Below are positions 1-6,361 of a stretch of 7,727 nucleotides of DNA, piece after piece (the stretch's first letter is position 1; the number at the start of each line of letters is the position of its first letter). Where the stretch lies: assembly GCA_937892085.1 (NCBI GenBank), contig CALAVD010000525.1, positions 1-7,727 of the forward strand, in the 5' to 3' direction. Source of the stretch: an uncultured Prevotellaceae bacterium. Lineage in GTDB: Bacteria; Bacteroidota; Bacteroidia; Bacteroidales; Muribaculaceae. Below the pieces are notes generated by a model. The model saw nothing but the letters and a program-made list of their open reading frames with translations. It made no database searches and was not told where the DNA came from. The position numbers and the translations under genes were made by a program.

Positions 1-430
1 CCCTGACTCGCGCCGTCTGCTGGGGAGCGCCTGGAACGTTGCCGAGGTGGCCGCCATGGCCCTGCCGCCGTGCCACACGCTGTTTCAGTTCTATGTGGCG
101 AACGGCAAACTGAGCCTGCAACTCTACCAGCGCAGCGCCGACCTGTTTCTGGGCGTGCCGTTCAACATCGCCAGCTATGCCCTGCTGTGCATGATGGTGG
201 CTCACGTCACCGGGCTCGAGCCGGGAGAGTTTGTCCACACCTTTGGCGACGCCCATATCTACCTCAACCATATTGACCAGGTGCATGAGCAGCTGAGCCG
301 CGAGCCACGCTCCCTGCCACGCATGGTGCTCAACCCCGAGGTGAAAAGCATCTTCGACTACCAGTACGACGACTTCACGCTCGAAGGCTACGACCCCTGG
401 CCACTGATCAAGGGAGTGGTGTCGGTTTAA
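1..430 (+). CDS. thyA: Thymidylate synthase, C-terminal part (5' end outside the window)
   Basis: Thymidylate synthase methylates dUMP to dTMP in the cytoplasm using methylene-tetrahydrofolate, and releases dihydrofolate. The frame is open from position 2, which begins a run starting PDSRR, so the start codon lies upstream of the window. Seen directly: the arginine pair that binds phosphate across the dimer (DSRR), the catalytic cysteine in ALPPCH about 20 residues later, the QRSADLFLGVPFNIASYA segment that binds the nucleotide, and the GDAHIYLNH segment with its His and Tyr. The spacing from the Arg pair to Cys matches E. coli ThyA (R126/R127 to C146). The 142 residues present plus about 122 missing would give about 264, the usual length. 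An internal GTG at 47 is only a codon within the gene. folA follows 94 bp downstream on the same strand and recycles the dihydrofolate product. Very confident of the family; nothing suggests damage within the visible part. Confidence 0.97.
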   Translation, partial: PDSRRLLGSAWNVAEVAAMALPPCHTLFQFYVANGKLSLQLYQRSADLFLGVPFNIASYALLCMMVAHVTGLEPGEFVHTFGDAHIYLNHIDQVHEQLSREPRSLPRMVLNPEVKSIFDYQYDDFTLEGYDPWPLIKGVVSV

Positions 431-434
431 TGTA

Positions 435-501
435 TTTGGTGTATTAACTGCTAGATAATCTAGAAATTCTAGAAAATCTAGAGTTTCTAGAATACACAAA
501 A
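435..501. repeat. 67-bp imperfect palindrome with five CTAG motifs at exact 9-bp spacing
   Basis: CTAG occurs at 451, 460, 469, 478 and 487, a strict 9-bp period (unit CTAGANNNT, last units diverging), giving four overlapping TCTAGA hexamers. The array is also an inverted repeat centred on the CTAG at 469-472: 14 of 18 flanking positions on each side are complementary. Outer arms at 435-445 and 491-501 (TTTGGTGTATT and AATACACAAAA) pair at 10 of 11 positions, with a 5-base bulge at 446-450. It lies just after the thyA stop and could fold in the thyA-folA transcript or extrude as a cruciform. There is no T-tract after it, so a simple intrinsic terminator is not indicated. Function unknown; it may be a dispersed intergenic element of this genome. 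Confidence 0.8.
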
Positions 502-528
502 CTGTGAACTATTAACTGTGAACTATGA
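501..528 (+). repeat. Two tandem copies of a 14-bp unit overlapping the folA start codon
   Basis: ACTGTGAACTATTA (501-514) is followed directly by ACTGTGAACTATGA (515-528); the copies differ at one position. The second copy contains the folA ATG at 525-527, so the repeat supplies the whole ribosome-binding region. No Shine-Dalgarno sequence is visible, as is common in Bacteroidota. A related sequence, GCTGTGAACCATGA, occurs at 3522-3535 (12 of 14 identical), which suggests a dispersed repeat family rather than a chance duplication. Confidence 0.75.
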
Positions 529-1028
529 GCTATTCAGCGATTGTAGCTATTGACCGCAACGGGGCCATTGGCAAGCAGGGAAAGCTGCTGTGCCACTTGC
601 CTGCCGACATGAAGCATTTCAAGGAAATCACCATGGGGCACTCCATCGTGATGGGGCGCAAGACCTTTGAGTCGTTCCCCAAGGGCGCACTGCCCGGGCG
701 CCAGAACATCGTCATCACCCGCAACAGCGACTATGCCCCCGAGGGCGTGACGGTGGCCCACAGCACCAGCGAGGCATTAGCGGCAGCCACCATGCCCGGC
801 GACGTGTTCATCATTGGCGGCGAGCAGATTTACCGCGCCACATTCCCGATGGTGGACACCATCCACCTCACCATCATCGACCATAAATTCGTCGATGTGG
901 ATGCCCACTTCCCCCGCATCGACATGCGCTCGTGGAAAATCATCGGCGAAGAGCCACATCCTGCCGACGACCGCAACCCCTACCCTTACACCTTCATGAC
1001 ACTACAGCGCAAGCGCTCCCGCACATAA
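525..1028 (+). CDS. folA: Dihydrofolate reductase
   Basis: This 167-residue cytoplasmic enzyme reduces dihydrofolate to tetrahydrofolate with NADPH and is the target of trimethoprim. Visible family features in order: AIVAIDRNGAIGK at the N terminus (residues 5-17), the LPADMKHF segment with the catalytic acid D28 (E. coli D27), MGRKTFES (43-50, NADPH binding), LPGRQNI with R59 (E. coli R57, which binds the folate glutamate), FIIGGEQIY (95-103, NADPH binding), LTIID with T116 (E. coli T113), and DAHFP near the end. Length is normal for the family. The ATG at 525 gives an N terminus that aligns without extra residues. One oddity: the position of E. coli Trp22, in the Met20 loop next to the substrate, is Cys23 here (LLCHLPAD). 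It follows thyA, whose by-product it recycles, and is closed by a hairpin terminator 25 bases after its stop. It may be co-transcribed with thyA; I see no clear promoter in the gap. Confidence 0.96.
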   Translation: MSYSAIVAIDRNGAIGKQGKLLCHLPADMKHFKEITMGHSIVMGRKTFESFPKGALPGRQNIVITRNSDYAPEGVTVAHSTSEALAAATMPGDVFIIGGEQIYRATFPMVDTIHLTIIDHKFVDVDAHFPRIDMRSWKIIGEEPHPADDRNPYPYTFMTLQRKRSRT

Positions 1029-1052
1029 CGCTGAGCGCACCTCGCAAGACAC

Positions 1053-1096
1053 AAACCACCGCCAGCACTCATGCCAGCGGTGGTTTCTATATTTTT
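1053..1096 (+). terminator. Hairpin terminator after folA, between convergent genes
   Basis: AAACCACCGC (1053-1062) pairs perfectly with GCGGTGGTTT (1077-1086). An inner GCA/TGC stem (1065-1067 with 1072-1074) extends it after a small internal loop. The + strand continues with the T-rich CTATATTTTT, so it should stop folA transcription. Read on the minus strand the hairpin is followed only by TTTGTGTC, so it may also act, more weakly, on the transcript that ends at 1111. Confidence 0.85.
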
Positions 1097-1110
1097 GTGA
1101 TAGCCTGCTG

Positions 1111-3468
1111 CTATCTCACGATAAGCACCTTGGTAGTGCCGCCCCCCGAGCCGTCGGCTTGTGAAGCGATTATGGTGTAAACACCTGTAGGCACTTGTTC
1201 GCCGTTGTAGTTATACCCGTCCCACGACACCATGCCGCCTGTTGACTTGAGCGAGCAGATTACGTTGCCCGACGGGTCGGCAATCTTCACAAGGGAGTTC
1301 TCCATGAGTCCAGTGATGTTGATAGGTCCGCCATAGTCGGGCCGCACGGGGTTAGGATAGGCATACACGTTGCTGAAGTTTTCCTGTCCTGGTGTGGCAT
1401 CACTGATGTACTCAGCCACGCCAAGCGGGGTGGTAACGAATACCGAGTTGCCCGTTGGCACGCAGCACACCTGGTAGATTTGGTTAGAGCCCAGCAAGCT
1501 GTTGCTGGCATTGAAGTTCTTGAGCACCTGCTGCCCGTCGGCGCTAACGAGGAATAGACCCGAAGCATCGGTGCCTATCCACTTGCGGTTGGCGCCATCC
1601 ACCGCGATGCAGTTTATTACCTGTCCGTCAAGGAGATAATCGGCGAGATTGGTGCCATCGTTGCGAGGCACTTTGATGTGAGTCACACGGAAGTCGGCAT
1701 CAAAAGCCCTGCGTGGGTCAAATGATATAATTCCCGACGTGGTTCCCATCCACACCATGCCGTTGTTGTCGGCAGTGAGGCATCGCATGTCATACCATTT
1801 CATGTCCTTTCCATCCTGGTCGGTGAGAGCCCCCGAGGCAAAAGAAATGCTGTGGTTGAGCGAGAGGTCACTATTGTTGTCCCATATCACTATCGCCTTC
1901 TCATACTGACCGCTGGTGTAAACCTTGGTGTCGCCCGCACCAATGGTAAACTGCGCCCTCTTGAAACTGTTGTGGTAGAGGTTGCTTATGTGGTCGCTAT
2001 TGTTGTAAATGAAGTCCTGAGCAGTGATATTGTTTTTCGCCTGCTTTGATGGCGTGAGCACGCGCACCGGATGCTCGGTGTCTTGCGTCTGCACTATCCA
2101 CAGGTTTCCCTGCGAGTCAAATCTCATAGCCGGCATACGGGTTTTAGGAATGAACCCAACATCCTCACCGCAATAGTTTGCCACAAACTTGCCGTCGGTG
2201 ACCTTATAGATACCTTTCTTACGGGTGCTGAAATAGTAGGTGTTGGCTTCATTGGGCGAAATCACCAACCACCCAGGGCAATAACTACCCTCGGAATCGG
2301 GCTCAGGCATCTCATCGGGAGTTATATCGCGCCAGAAGGTGCCGTCGTAGGTGTTGAACTGAGTCTTGTTGGCAAGGACAAAATCCATATCCTTGTCGAG
2401 AATATCGCTGAGCACTGCATTGTCGCTGGTGCTGGTGAGGTAAAGCTTCTCATTGGCAAGGTCGTAAGTCATCCAGAAAGGAATCTTGGCAATGGAAATG
2501 GCGTTAGGAGTCACCACGTCGGTGGTCACGTCGCCACTGGTGTGGCGCAGTCCCTCGCCATCGAGAATCCACATCCCATCGTTGCTCTCGAGGCTCGAAT
2601 AGATACCTGCACCCTCGTGGCGCTCGGCATCCTCGCCAGTTGAGCTGACTGTGTAATAATAAGGCGCGTTCTCGAAACTCACCACGAAGTCGCCATTGCG
2701 CATCTTGTTGACAGCTATGGGCTTGCCATCGGCGAGCTTCTTAGCTGAGAAAGAAAGGTTTGAGCCGTTGTCGGTCACCGTCACGAGGCTAAGCCGGTCC
2801 TTGGCGAGGATGAAGAATTTACCATCTCCCACTGGCACCATGCGCCCCACAAGTCCCACGGCTGCCGACTGGAAGTCGTTAAGAGTCTGGATGTGCTTGC
2901 TCTCGGGAGCGTAATATAAGGTACCCTCGTGGTTTATTATCAAGTAACCATCAATTATCAAAGCGCCAGCTATTGCCTTGTCCGAGATGAAAGATGTTTC
3001 CACCTCAAGCTTGTTGTCGTTGCAAATCACAAAGCCAAAATCGGTGGCTACCACCGCCTTGTTACCACTTGCGAAAGAAATGTCGTTGATAGACTTGGAA
3101 ATTGCGATGTCGGCGTTCTTGATGTCGCCCATATTGCTCACGTCACCATCTCTCACATCTATCACGTCGATGTTAGAGTTAAGGTAAGCAACCATTATGT
3201 AGCTCTTGTCGGCATTGTAATAAATGTTCTTCACACCCGAATCGCTAAGATAGTTGGCACGGTTGAGGTGTTCATTCTCCTGAGTGTCCTTGTCATAGTG
3301 GAAGAGGGTGTTGCTTGCCACATAATAGACGTCATCGCCCGTGTCAATGCAATTGGTGACATTCTCGCCAGCGAAAGAAGGATGTAGAATCCACTTCCCA
3401 TAGTCGCTCTGCGCCTGCGCCACCATTGTCACAAGCGCAATTACCAGTGTGATGATGATATGTCTCAT
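1111..3468 (-). CDS. PorZ-like secreted beta-propeller protein with T9SS C-terminal domain (copy 2, promoter-distal)
   Basis: A 785-residue exported protein. Residues 1-19 are a signal peptide (hydrophobic stretch ending VAQA, cleavage likely before QSDYGKW). The N-terminal half (about 20-400) has the short repeated strands of a beta-propeller, starting with the W-x-x-H-P motif at 26-30. The second half has propeller blades of the kind found in two-component-regulator propellers: FDSQGNLWIV (450-459), DNNGMVWMGTTSGIISFDP (567-585) and NRKWIGTDASGLFLVSADG (627-645). The end is a T9SS type A sorting-type domain: VYAYPNPVRP (701-710), PTGVYTI (760-766) and the final KVLIVR. Length and architecture match PorZ of Porphyromonas gingivalis (about 780 residues, two propellers plus a C-terminal domain), an outer-surface protein reported to deliver anionic LPS to the sortase PorU. 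Assignment to PorZ itself is inferred from layout; another T9SS-exported propeller protein is possible. Its neighbour at 3604-5931 is a full-length paralogue 135 bp upstream, probably co-transcribed. Confidence 0.8.
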   Translation of the reverse strand: MRHIIITLVIALVTMVAQAQSDYGKWILHPSFAGENVTNCIDTGDDVYYVASNTLFHYDKDTQENEHLNRANYLSDSGVKNIYYNADKSYIMVAYLNSNIDVIDVRDGDVSNMGDIKNADIAISKSINDISFASGNKAVVATDFGFVICNDNKLEVETSFISDKAIAGALIIDGYLIINHEGTLYYAPESKHIQTLNDFQSAAVGLVGRMVPVGDGKFFILAKDRLSLVTVTDNGSNLSFSAKKLADGKPIAVNKMRNGDFVVSFENAPYYYTVSSTGEDAERHEGAGIYSSLESNDGMWILDGEGLRHTSGDVTTDVVTPNAISIAKIPFWMTYDLANEKLYLTSTSDNAVLSDILDKDMDFVLANKTQFNTYDGTFWRDITPDEMPEPDSEGSYCPGWLVISPNEANTYYFSTRKKGIYKVTDGKFVANYCGEDVGFIPKTRMPAMRFDSQGNLWIVQTQDTEHPVRVLTPSKQAKNNITAQDFIYNNSDHISNLYHNSFKRAQFTIGAGDTKVYTSGQYEKAIVIWDNNSDLSLNHSISFASGALTDQDGKDMKWYDMRCLTADNNGMVWMGTTSGIISFDPRRAFDADFRVTHIKVPRNDGTNLADYLLDGQVINCIAVDGANRKWIGTDASGLFLVSADGQQVLKNFNASNSLLGSNQIYQVCCVPTGNSVFVTTPLGVAEYISDATPGQENFSNVYAYPNPVRPDYGGPINITGLMENSLVKIADPSGNVICSLKSTGGMVSWDGYNYNGEQVPTGVYTIIASQADGSGGGTTKVLIVR

Positions 3469-3521
3469 TATTTCTTTTATTTCGAAATTCGGGGATAGAG
3501 GAACGGAGACTGAGAATCGTA

Positions 3522-3535
3522 GCTGTGAACCATGA
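3522..3535 (+). repeat. Single copy related to the 14-bp repeat before folA
   Basis: GCTGTGAACCATGA matches the folA-proximal unit ACTGTGAACTATGA (515-528) at 12 of 14 positions, on the same strand. It lies between the two propeller genes, 54 bp upstream of the start of the 1111-3468 gene. No gene starts at its ATG in a credible frame. Confidence 0.5.
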
Positions 3536-3557
3536 CCTCTGAATTACTTGAAGCGCA

Positions 3558-3599
3558 TTCTCAGCTCTACTCTCTCAACTCTCCCCTCTCAACTCTCTA
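3558..3599 (+). repeat. Three 14-bp-period CTCTCAACTCTC repeats between the propeller genes
   Basis: The core CTCTCAACTCTC occurs perfectly at 3572-3583 and 3586-3597, 14 bp apart. A degenerate copy, TTCTCAGCTCTA, lies one period earlier at 3558-3569 (9 of 12 matching). The array ends just after the stop of the 3604-5931 gene. The rest of the 135-bp gap (3469-3603) shows no hairpin terminator and no convincing promoter, which favours co-transcription of the two propeller genes. The 14-bp period equals that of the repeat at 501-528, although the sequence differs. Confidence 0.7.
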
Positions 3600-3603
3600 C
3601 TTA

Positions 3604-5931
3604 TTATTTTATCACAGCAATCTTGGCTACGGGCTTGCCAGTGGTGCTGGGGGTAGTGCCCTGAGCTGCATACACATTGTAGATACCAGTCTTAACGATG
3701 GAGCCATTAGCGCCACATGCATCCCACACTGCTACGCCTCCAGTTGAGGTGAGAGTCGCCACTTTAGAGCCTTCGGCATCGGTGATAACTACTGTAGAGT
3801 TGTTCATCAAGCCTTTTATGGTAACATAGCCGGTGAAAGAAGACTGCACAGGGTTAGGATAAGCATACACGTCGCTATAATCGGCAGCCGAAGGTGTCAT
3901 CTCAGAAAAATATTCCAGCACGCCGCTACCAGTAACGACGAGTACCGAATTGGTAGCGCGGTTGCAGCTCACGGTGTAGATTTGGTCGCTTGGCAGCGGA
4001 CTATTGCTCATGTCGAAGTGCTTGATTATCTCAGAACCGTCGGCGCTAACGAGGTAAAGGCCATTAGTGTTAGTGCCTATCCACTTGCGGTTTTGAGCAT
4101 CAACGTCGATGTAGTTGACCTGAAGACCTTCGAGAAGAGTCTCGTTCACACTCGCACCCTGATCTAACGTAACCTTGACACGGTTTACACGGAAGTCAGG
4201 GTTGAAAGCCTCACGCGGGTCAAAAGAGATAACTCCACCCACAGTTCCAATCCAAATCATGCCATCGTTGTCGGCCTTGATGTGAACCCATCCGTAGGTC
4301 GAGTAATACTTGTTCTCCTGGTCAAAGAAAGACTCAAAAACTCTATACTGATTAAGGCTCAAGTCATCATTGTTGTTCCAGATGATGAGAGGGTTGTTGT
4401 AGTTTCCAGCCGAGAACACCTTAGTGTCGCCAGCGCCAACGTCCATTGTCATTCGCTTGTAGCCGCCATCTTTACCAGTGTAGCATGCTCCACCCAGATT
4501 GTTGACCACAAAATGCGACGAGTTAACCTCGGTGAGAAGCTGATTTTGCGGGCTGATGGCTACCACGTCGGCAGTGGTGCTGCGAGGCTGCGCCATCCAC
4601 AAGTTGCCTTTAGAGTCGAATGCAATTGCCACGCCCCGGTCGCTGATGGGACCATTCTCGGGACAGTAGCGTGTCACGATATTGCCGTTCTGCACCTTTG
4701 CCACACCACCCACCTTGCGGTAAGAGAAGAAATAGGTGTTTGGCTCATTGGGAGACACTACAATCCAGAAGTTTCCAGAGTATTCTGCAACATTCTCAGG
4801 AATATCTTCAGCGTGCCACAGAGAGCCGTCCCAGTAGTTAATTTCGGTGCCAGTAGTGGCTTCATAAACTTCCAAAACACGGTTCTCGGCAGTGCGGCAC
4901 AGCAACACTCGTTGCATATAAGGATCGTAGGTGCTCCAATAGGCTCTTGCCTTGATAGAAATGCCGTTAGGCTTGACTGGCTCACCCATCACCCCATTCA
5001 CATTGTGGACCAGGCCATTGCTGCCCATGACCCACCAGTTGCCACTCTCATGCGAGGTGTAAATGCCAGCCCCATCATGGCGTGTGGCATTATTGCCGTT
5101 GCTATCGAAGGTGTAGTAATGGGCATCGCCAGTGAAGTAGCTCGCCACATAGCCATTAGAGTACTTCTGTATAGAACCTGGCGCATAATTGGTCACTAAA
5201 GTTGGGGTAAACGTGAGAGTGTCATCGTCATTTGCCGCAATCTCAACAATATATAATCCAGAGGATGTGACCAAGAAAAACCTATTATTGTTGATGGAGT
5301 AGATAGCGCCTTTTCCTGCGGTGTTATCAGCCTGCTTATAAGCTGAAGTGGTCTCTGCCAGATCGCTTATTTTGCAATAGTAGTACTTATCGTTATAAGA
5401 CATTATTCTGTACTCTCCGACCTGAGCCACCGAGGTCAAATTCAAGAAGAATTGCCTAACCTCCTTAACCCTGAATGTCTCATCCTCGATAGTGAAATAT
5501 CCAAAAGAGGTTGCTACATAAGAAAATCCATCGGCAAAGGTTATATCATTAATAGTCTTAGCCTTATGAAGTGGCACATCTTTAAGTGCACTGATGTTGA
5601 CCACTGTACCATCGCTATCAATAATGTCGATGTTGCAATCGTCGTAGGCAATGAAAAGATAATCCTTATCGTAGTTATAGTAGATTTGAGTGATGTTCAC
5701 ATCGTTTATAGCCCCGGCCACATCATAGGTAGTATTAGTTTGGCTCGCTTTGTCATAGCAAAATAAACTGCCGCTCACAAGATAATAAACCTTGTCGCCC
5801 ACATCTACACAGTTGGTGATTTTATCAACAACATAATAAGGGTGTATTTTCCACTGTCCCTCACCAATCTGGGCACAAGCTATTAAGGCAAATAGCGAAA
5901 ACGCTAACGAGAAAAGACATTTACGAATCAT
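3604..5931 (-). CDS. PorZ-like secreted beta-propeller protein with T9SS C-terminal domain (copy 1, promoter-proximal)
   Basis: A 775-residue exported protein, co-linear with the gene at 1111-3468. The signal region is residues 1-20 (ending LIACA). By alignment with the paralogue, cleavage after ACA by signal peptidase I is expected, but L-I-A-C at 16-19 also fits a lipobox, so a lipid anchor at Cys19 is possible. The mature protein starts QIGEGQWKIHPYY, the same W-x-x-H-P opening as its neighbour. Shared landmarks: HDGAGIY (285-291), FDSKGNLWMA (438-447), GAGDTKVF (499-506), DNDGMIWIGTVGGVISFDP (554-571), NRKWIGTNTNGLYLVSADG (614-632), VYAYPNPV (688-695), KTGIYNVYA (747-755) and the terminal KIAVIK, the last three forming a T9SS-type C-terminal domain. 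Role as in PorZ (surface factor working with the PorU sortase and anionic LPS) is inferred from length and architecture. Two intact copies side by side indicate duplication and possible specialisation. A promoter-like site lies 35 bp upstream, and an insertion sequence ends about 125 bp upstream. Confidence 0.8.
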   Translation of the reverse strand: MIRKCLFSLAFSLFALIACAQIGEGQWKIHPYYVVDKITNCVDVGDKVYYLVSGSLFCYDKASQTNTTYDVAGAINDVNITQIYYNYDKDYLFIAYDDCNIDIIDSDGTVVNISALKDVPLHKAKTINDITFADGFSYVATSFGYFTIEDETFRVKEVRQFFLNLTSVAQVGEYRIMSYNDKYYYCKISDLAETTSAYKQADNTAGKGAIYSINNNRFFLVTSSGLYIVEIAANDDDTLTFTPTLVTNYAPGSIQKYSNGYVASYFTGDAHYYTFDSNGNNATRHDGAGIYTSHESGNWWVMGSNGLVHNVNGVMGEPVKPNGISIKARAYWSTYDPYMQRVLLCRTAENRVLEVYEATTGTEINYWDGSLWHAEDIPENVAEYSGNFWIVVSPNEPNTYFFSYRKVGGVAKVQNGNIVTRYCPENGPISDRGVAIAFDSKGNLWMAQPRSTTADVVAISPQNQLLTEVNSSHFVVNNLGGACYTGKDGGYKRMTMDVGAGDTKVFSAGNYNNPLIIWNNNDDLSLNQYRVFESFFDQENKYYSTYGWVHIKADNDGMIWIGTVGGVISFDPREAFNPDFRVNRVKVTLDQGASVNETLLEGLQVNYIDVDAQNRKWIGTNTNGLYLVSADGSEIIKHFDMSNSPLPSDQIYTVSCNRATNSVLVVTGSGVLEYFSEMTPSAADYSDVYAYPNPVQSSFTGYVTIKGLMNNSTVVITDAEGSKVATLTSTGGVAVWDACGANGSIVKTGIYNVYAAQGTTPSTTGKPVAKIAVIK

Positions 5932-5941
5932 AATGTGTTAT

Positions 5942-5959
5942 TTTTATATATTTTATATA
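5942..5959. repeat. Perfect 9-bp tandem pair TTTTATATA in the predicted leader
   Basis: TTTTATATA at 5942-5950 is repeated exactly at 5951-5959. On the minus strand this gives an almost pure A/T leader (TATATAAAA twice) right before the ATG of the 3604-5931 gene. A-rich, structure-poor leaders commonly replace Shine-Dalgarno sequences in Bacteroidota, so this is probably the translation-initiation region rather than an element of its own. Confidence 0.5.
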
Positions 5960-5965
5960 TAACGA

Positions 5966-5998
5966 CAGAAGTAGCATTAAAATTGTATTTGAGACAAA
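5966..5998 (-). promoter_or_regulatory. Bacteroidetes-type promoter for the PorZ-like gene pair
   Basis: On the minus strand, TTTG (complement of 5995-5998) is followed after 21 bases by TACTTCTG (complement of 5966-5973). This matches the Bacteroidetes -7 consensus TAnnTTTG at all but one fixed position. The implied transcription start, around 5959, gives an A/T-rich leader of about 28 bases. Prediction from motif only. Confidence 0.45.
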
Positions 5999-6055
5999 AT
6001 CACCACTAATTTCTCGCAAGCTGGCTGGCTGTAGCACTTCTTCTATTTAAAAGAA

Positions 6056-6082
6056 CCAGGATTCCAGCTACTGGAACCCTGG
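6056..6082. terminator. Strong hairpin, terminator-like in both directions, at the presumed IS end
   Basis: CCAGGATTCCAG (6056-6067) pairs with CTGGAACCCTGG (6071-6082) around a CTA loop, with one A/C mismatch; A6055/T6083 adds another pair. The + strand continues TATTATTTTT and the minus strand continues TTCTTTTAAA, so it could end transcripts from either side. On the minus strand it would stop the transposase message, or read-through from further upstream, before it enters the PorZ-like pair. Its outer 8 bases are also the presumed terminal inverted repeat of the insertion sequence. Confidence 0.75.
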
Positions 6083-6361
6083 TATTATTTTTAAGGGGAA
6101 ACACCCCCACTATTGCTATTTAGCCTTTTTTACCCTTAATTCCGCAGAAAGCTTAGCAATGTAATGTTATTGTAAGCATTAGTGCATGAGCCGATGGTCA
6201 AAATTCATTTTTGTGTGTTCATTGCGAATTGACATGGCCTTCTTGCTTGTCGAGATTGGTTTTCTGTTCGTTTTTTTTCAGCTGTGTGCATTGCTCATCG
6301 CCACTCGTTGTTGTGAGAGCGGTGCGGGTGTCGTTCCTGATGTCATTTCGGTCGAACCGCT
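6083..6361. other. Non-coding stretch between the IS hairpin end and the transposase stop
   Basis: About 279 bases with no credible gene. The half nearer 6083 is A/T-rich and includes a GGGG-AAACA-CCCC mini-hairpin at 6095-6107. The half nearer the transposase is less A/T-rich. Short open frames across the transposase 3' end have no family resemblance and look like chance. It is probably the 3' non-coding part of the insertion sequence. It contains the hairpin listed at 6151-6177. Confidence 0.4.
6151..6177. other. Hairpin of unknown role in the IS 3' non-coding region
   Basis: GCTTA-G-CAAT (6151-6160) pairs with ATTGTAAGC (6169-6177), nine base pairs with one bulged G, around the loop GTAATGTT. 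Neither strand continues into a clear T-tract, so a terminator is not indicated. It could be a transcript-end structure, a subterminal IS feature or chance. Confidence 0.3.

Noticed and set aside
459..491. Resemblance of TTCTAGAA to a heat-shock element
   Set aside because: That element binds eukaryotic HSF; the resemblance here comes from the CTAG periodicity and has no bacterial counterpart that I know.
2071..2643. A 190-codon + strand open frame
   Set aside because: Fully antisense to the 1111-3468 gene, with no domain resemblance and no promoter or leader features.
2929..3387. A 152-codon + strand open frame
   Set aside because: Antisense to the N-terminal half of the 1111-3468 gene; valine-rich low-information sequence typical of reverse-frame translation.
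3558..3599. Possible CRISPR-like array
   Set aside because: The repeats are 12-14 bp with no unique spacers between them and there are no cas genes; they are simple tandem repeats.
4282..5199. A 305-codon open frame on the + strand
   Set aside because: It lies entirely antisense to the 3604-5931 gene, which has a signal peptide, conserved propeller motifs and a paralogue. The antisense product has no recognisable family and looks like a shadow of codon bias.
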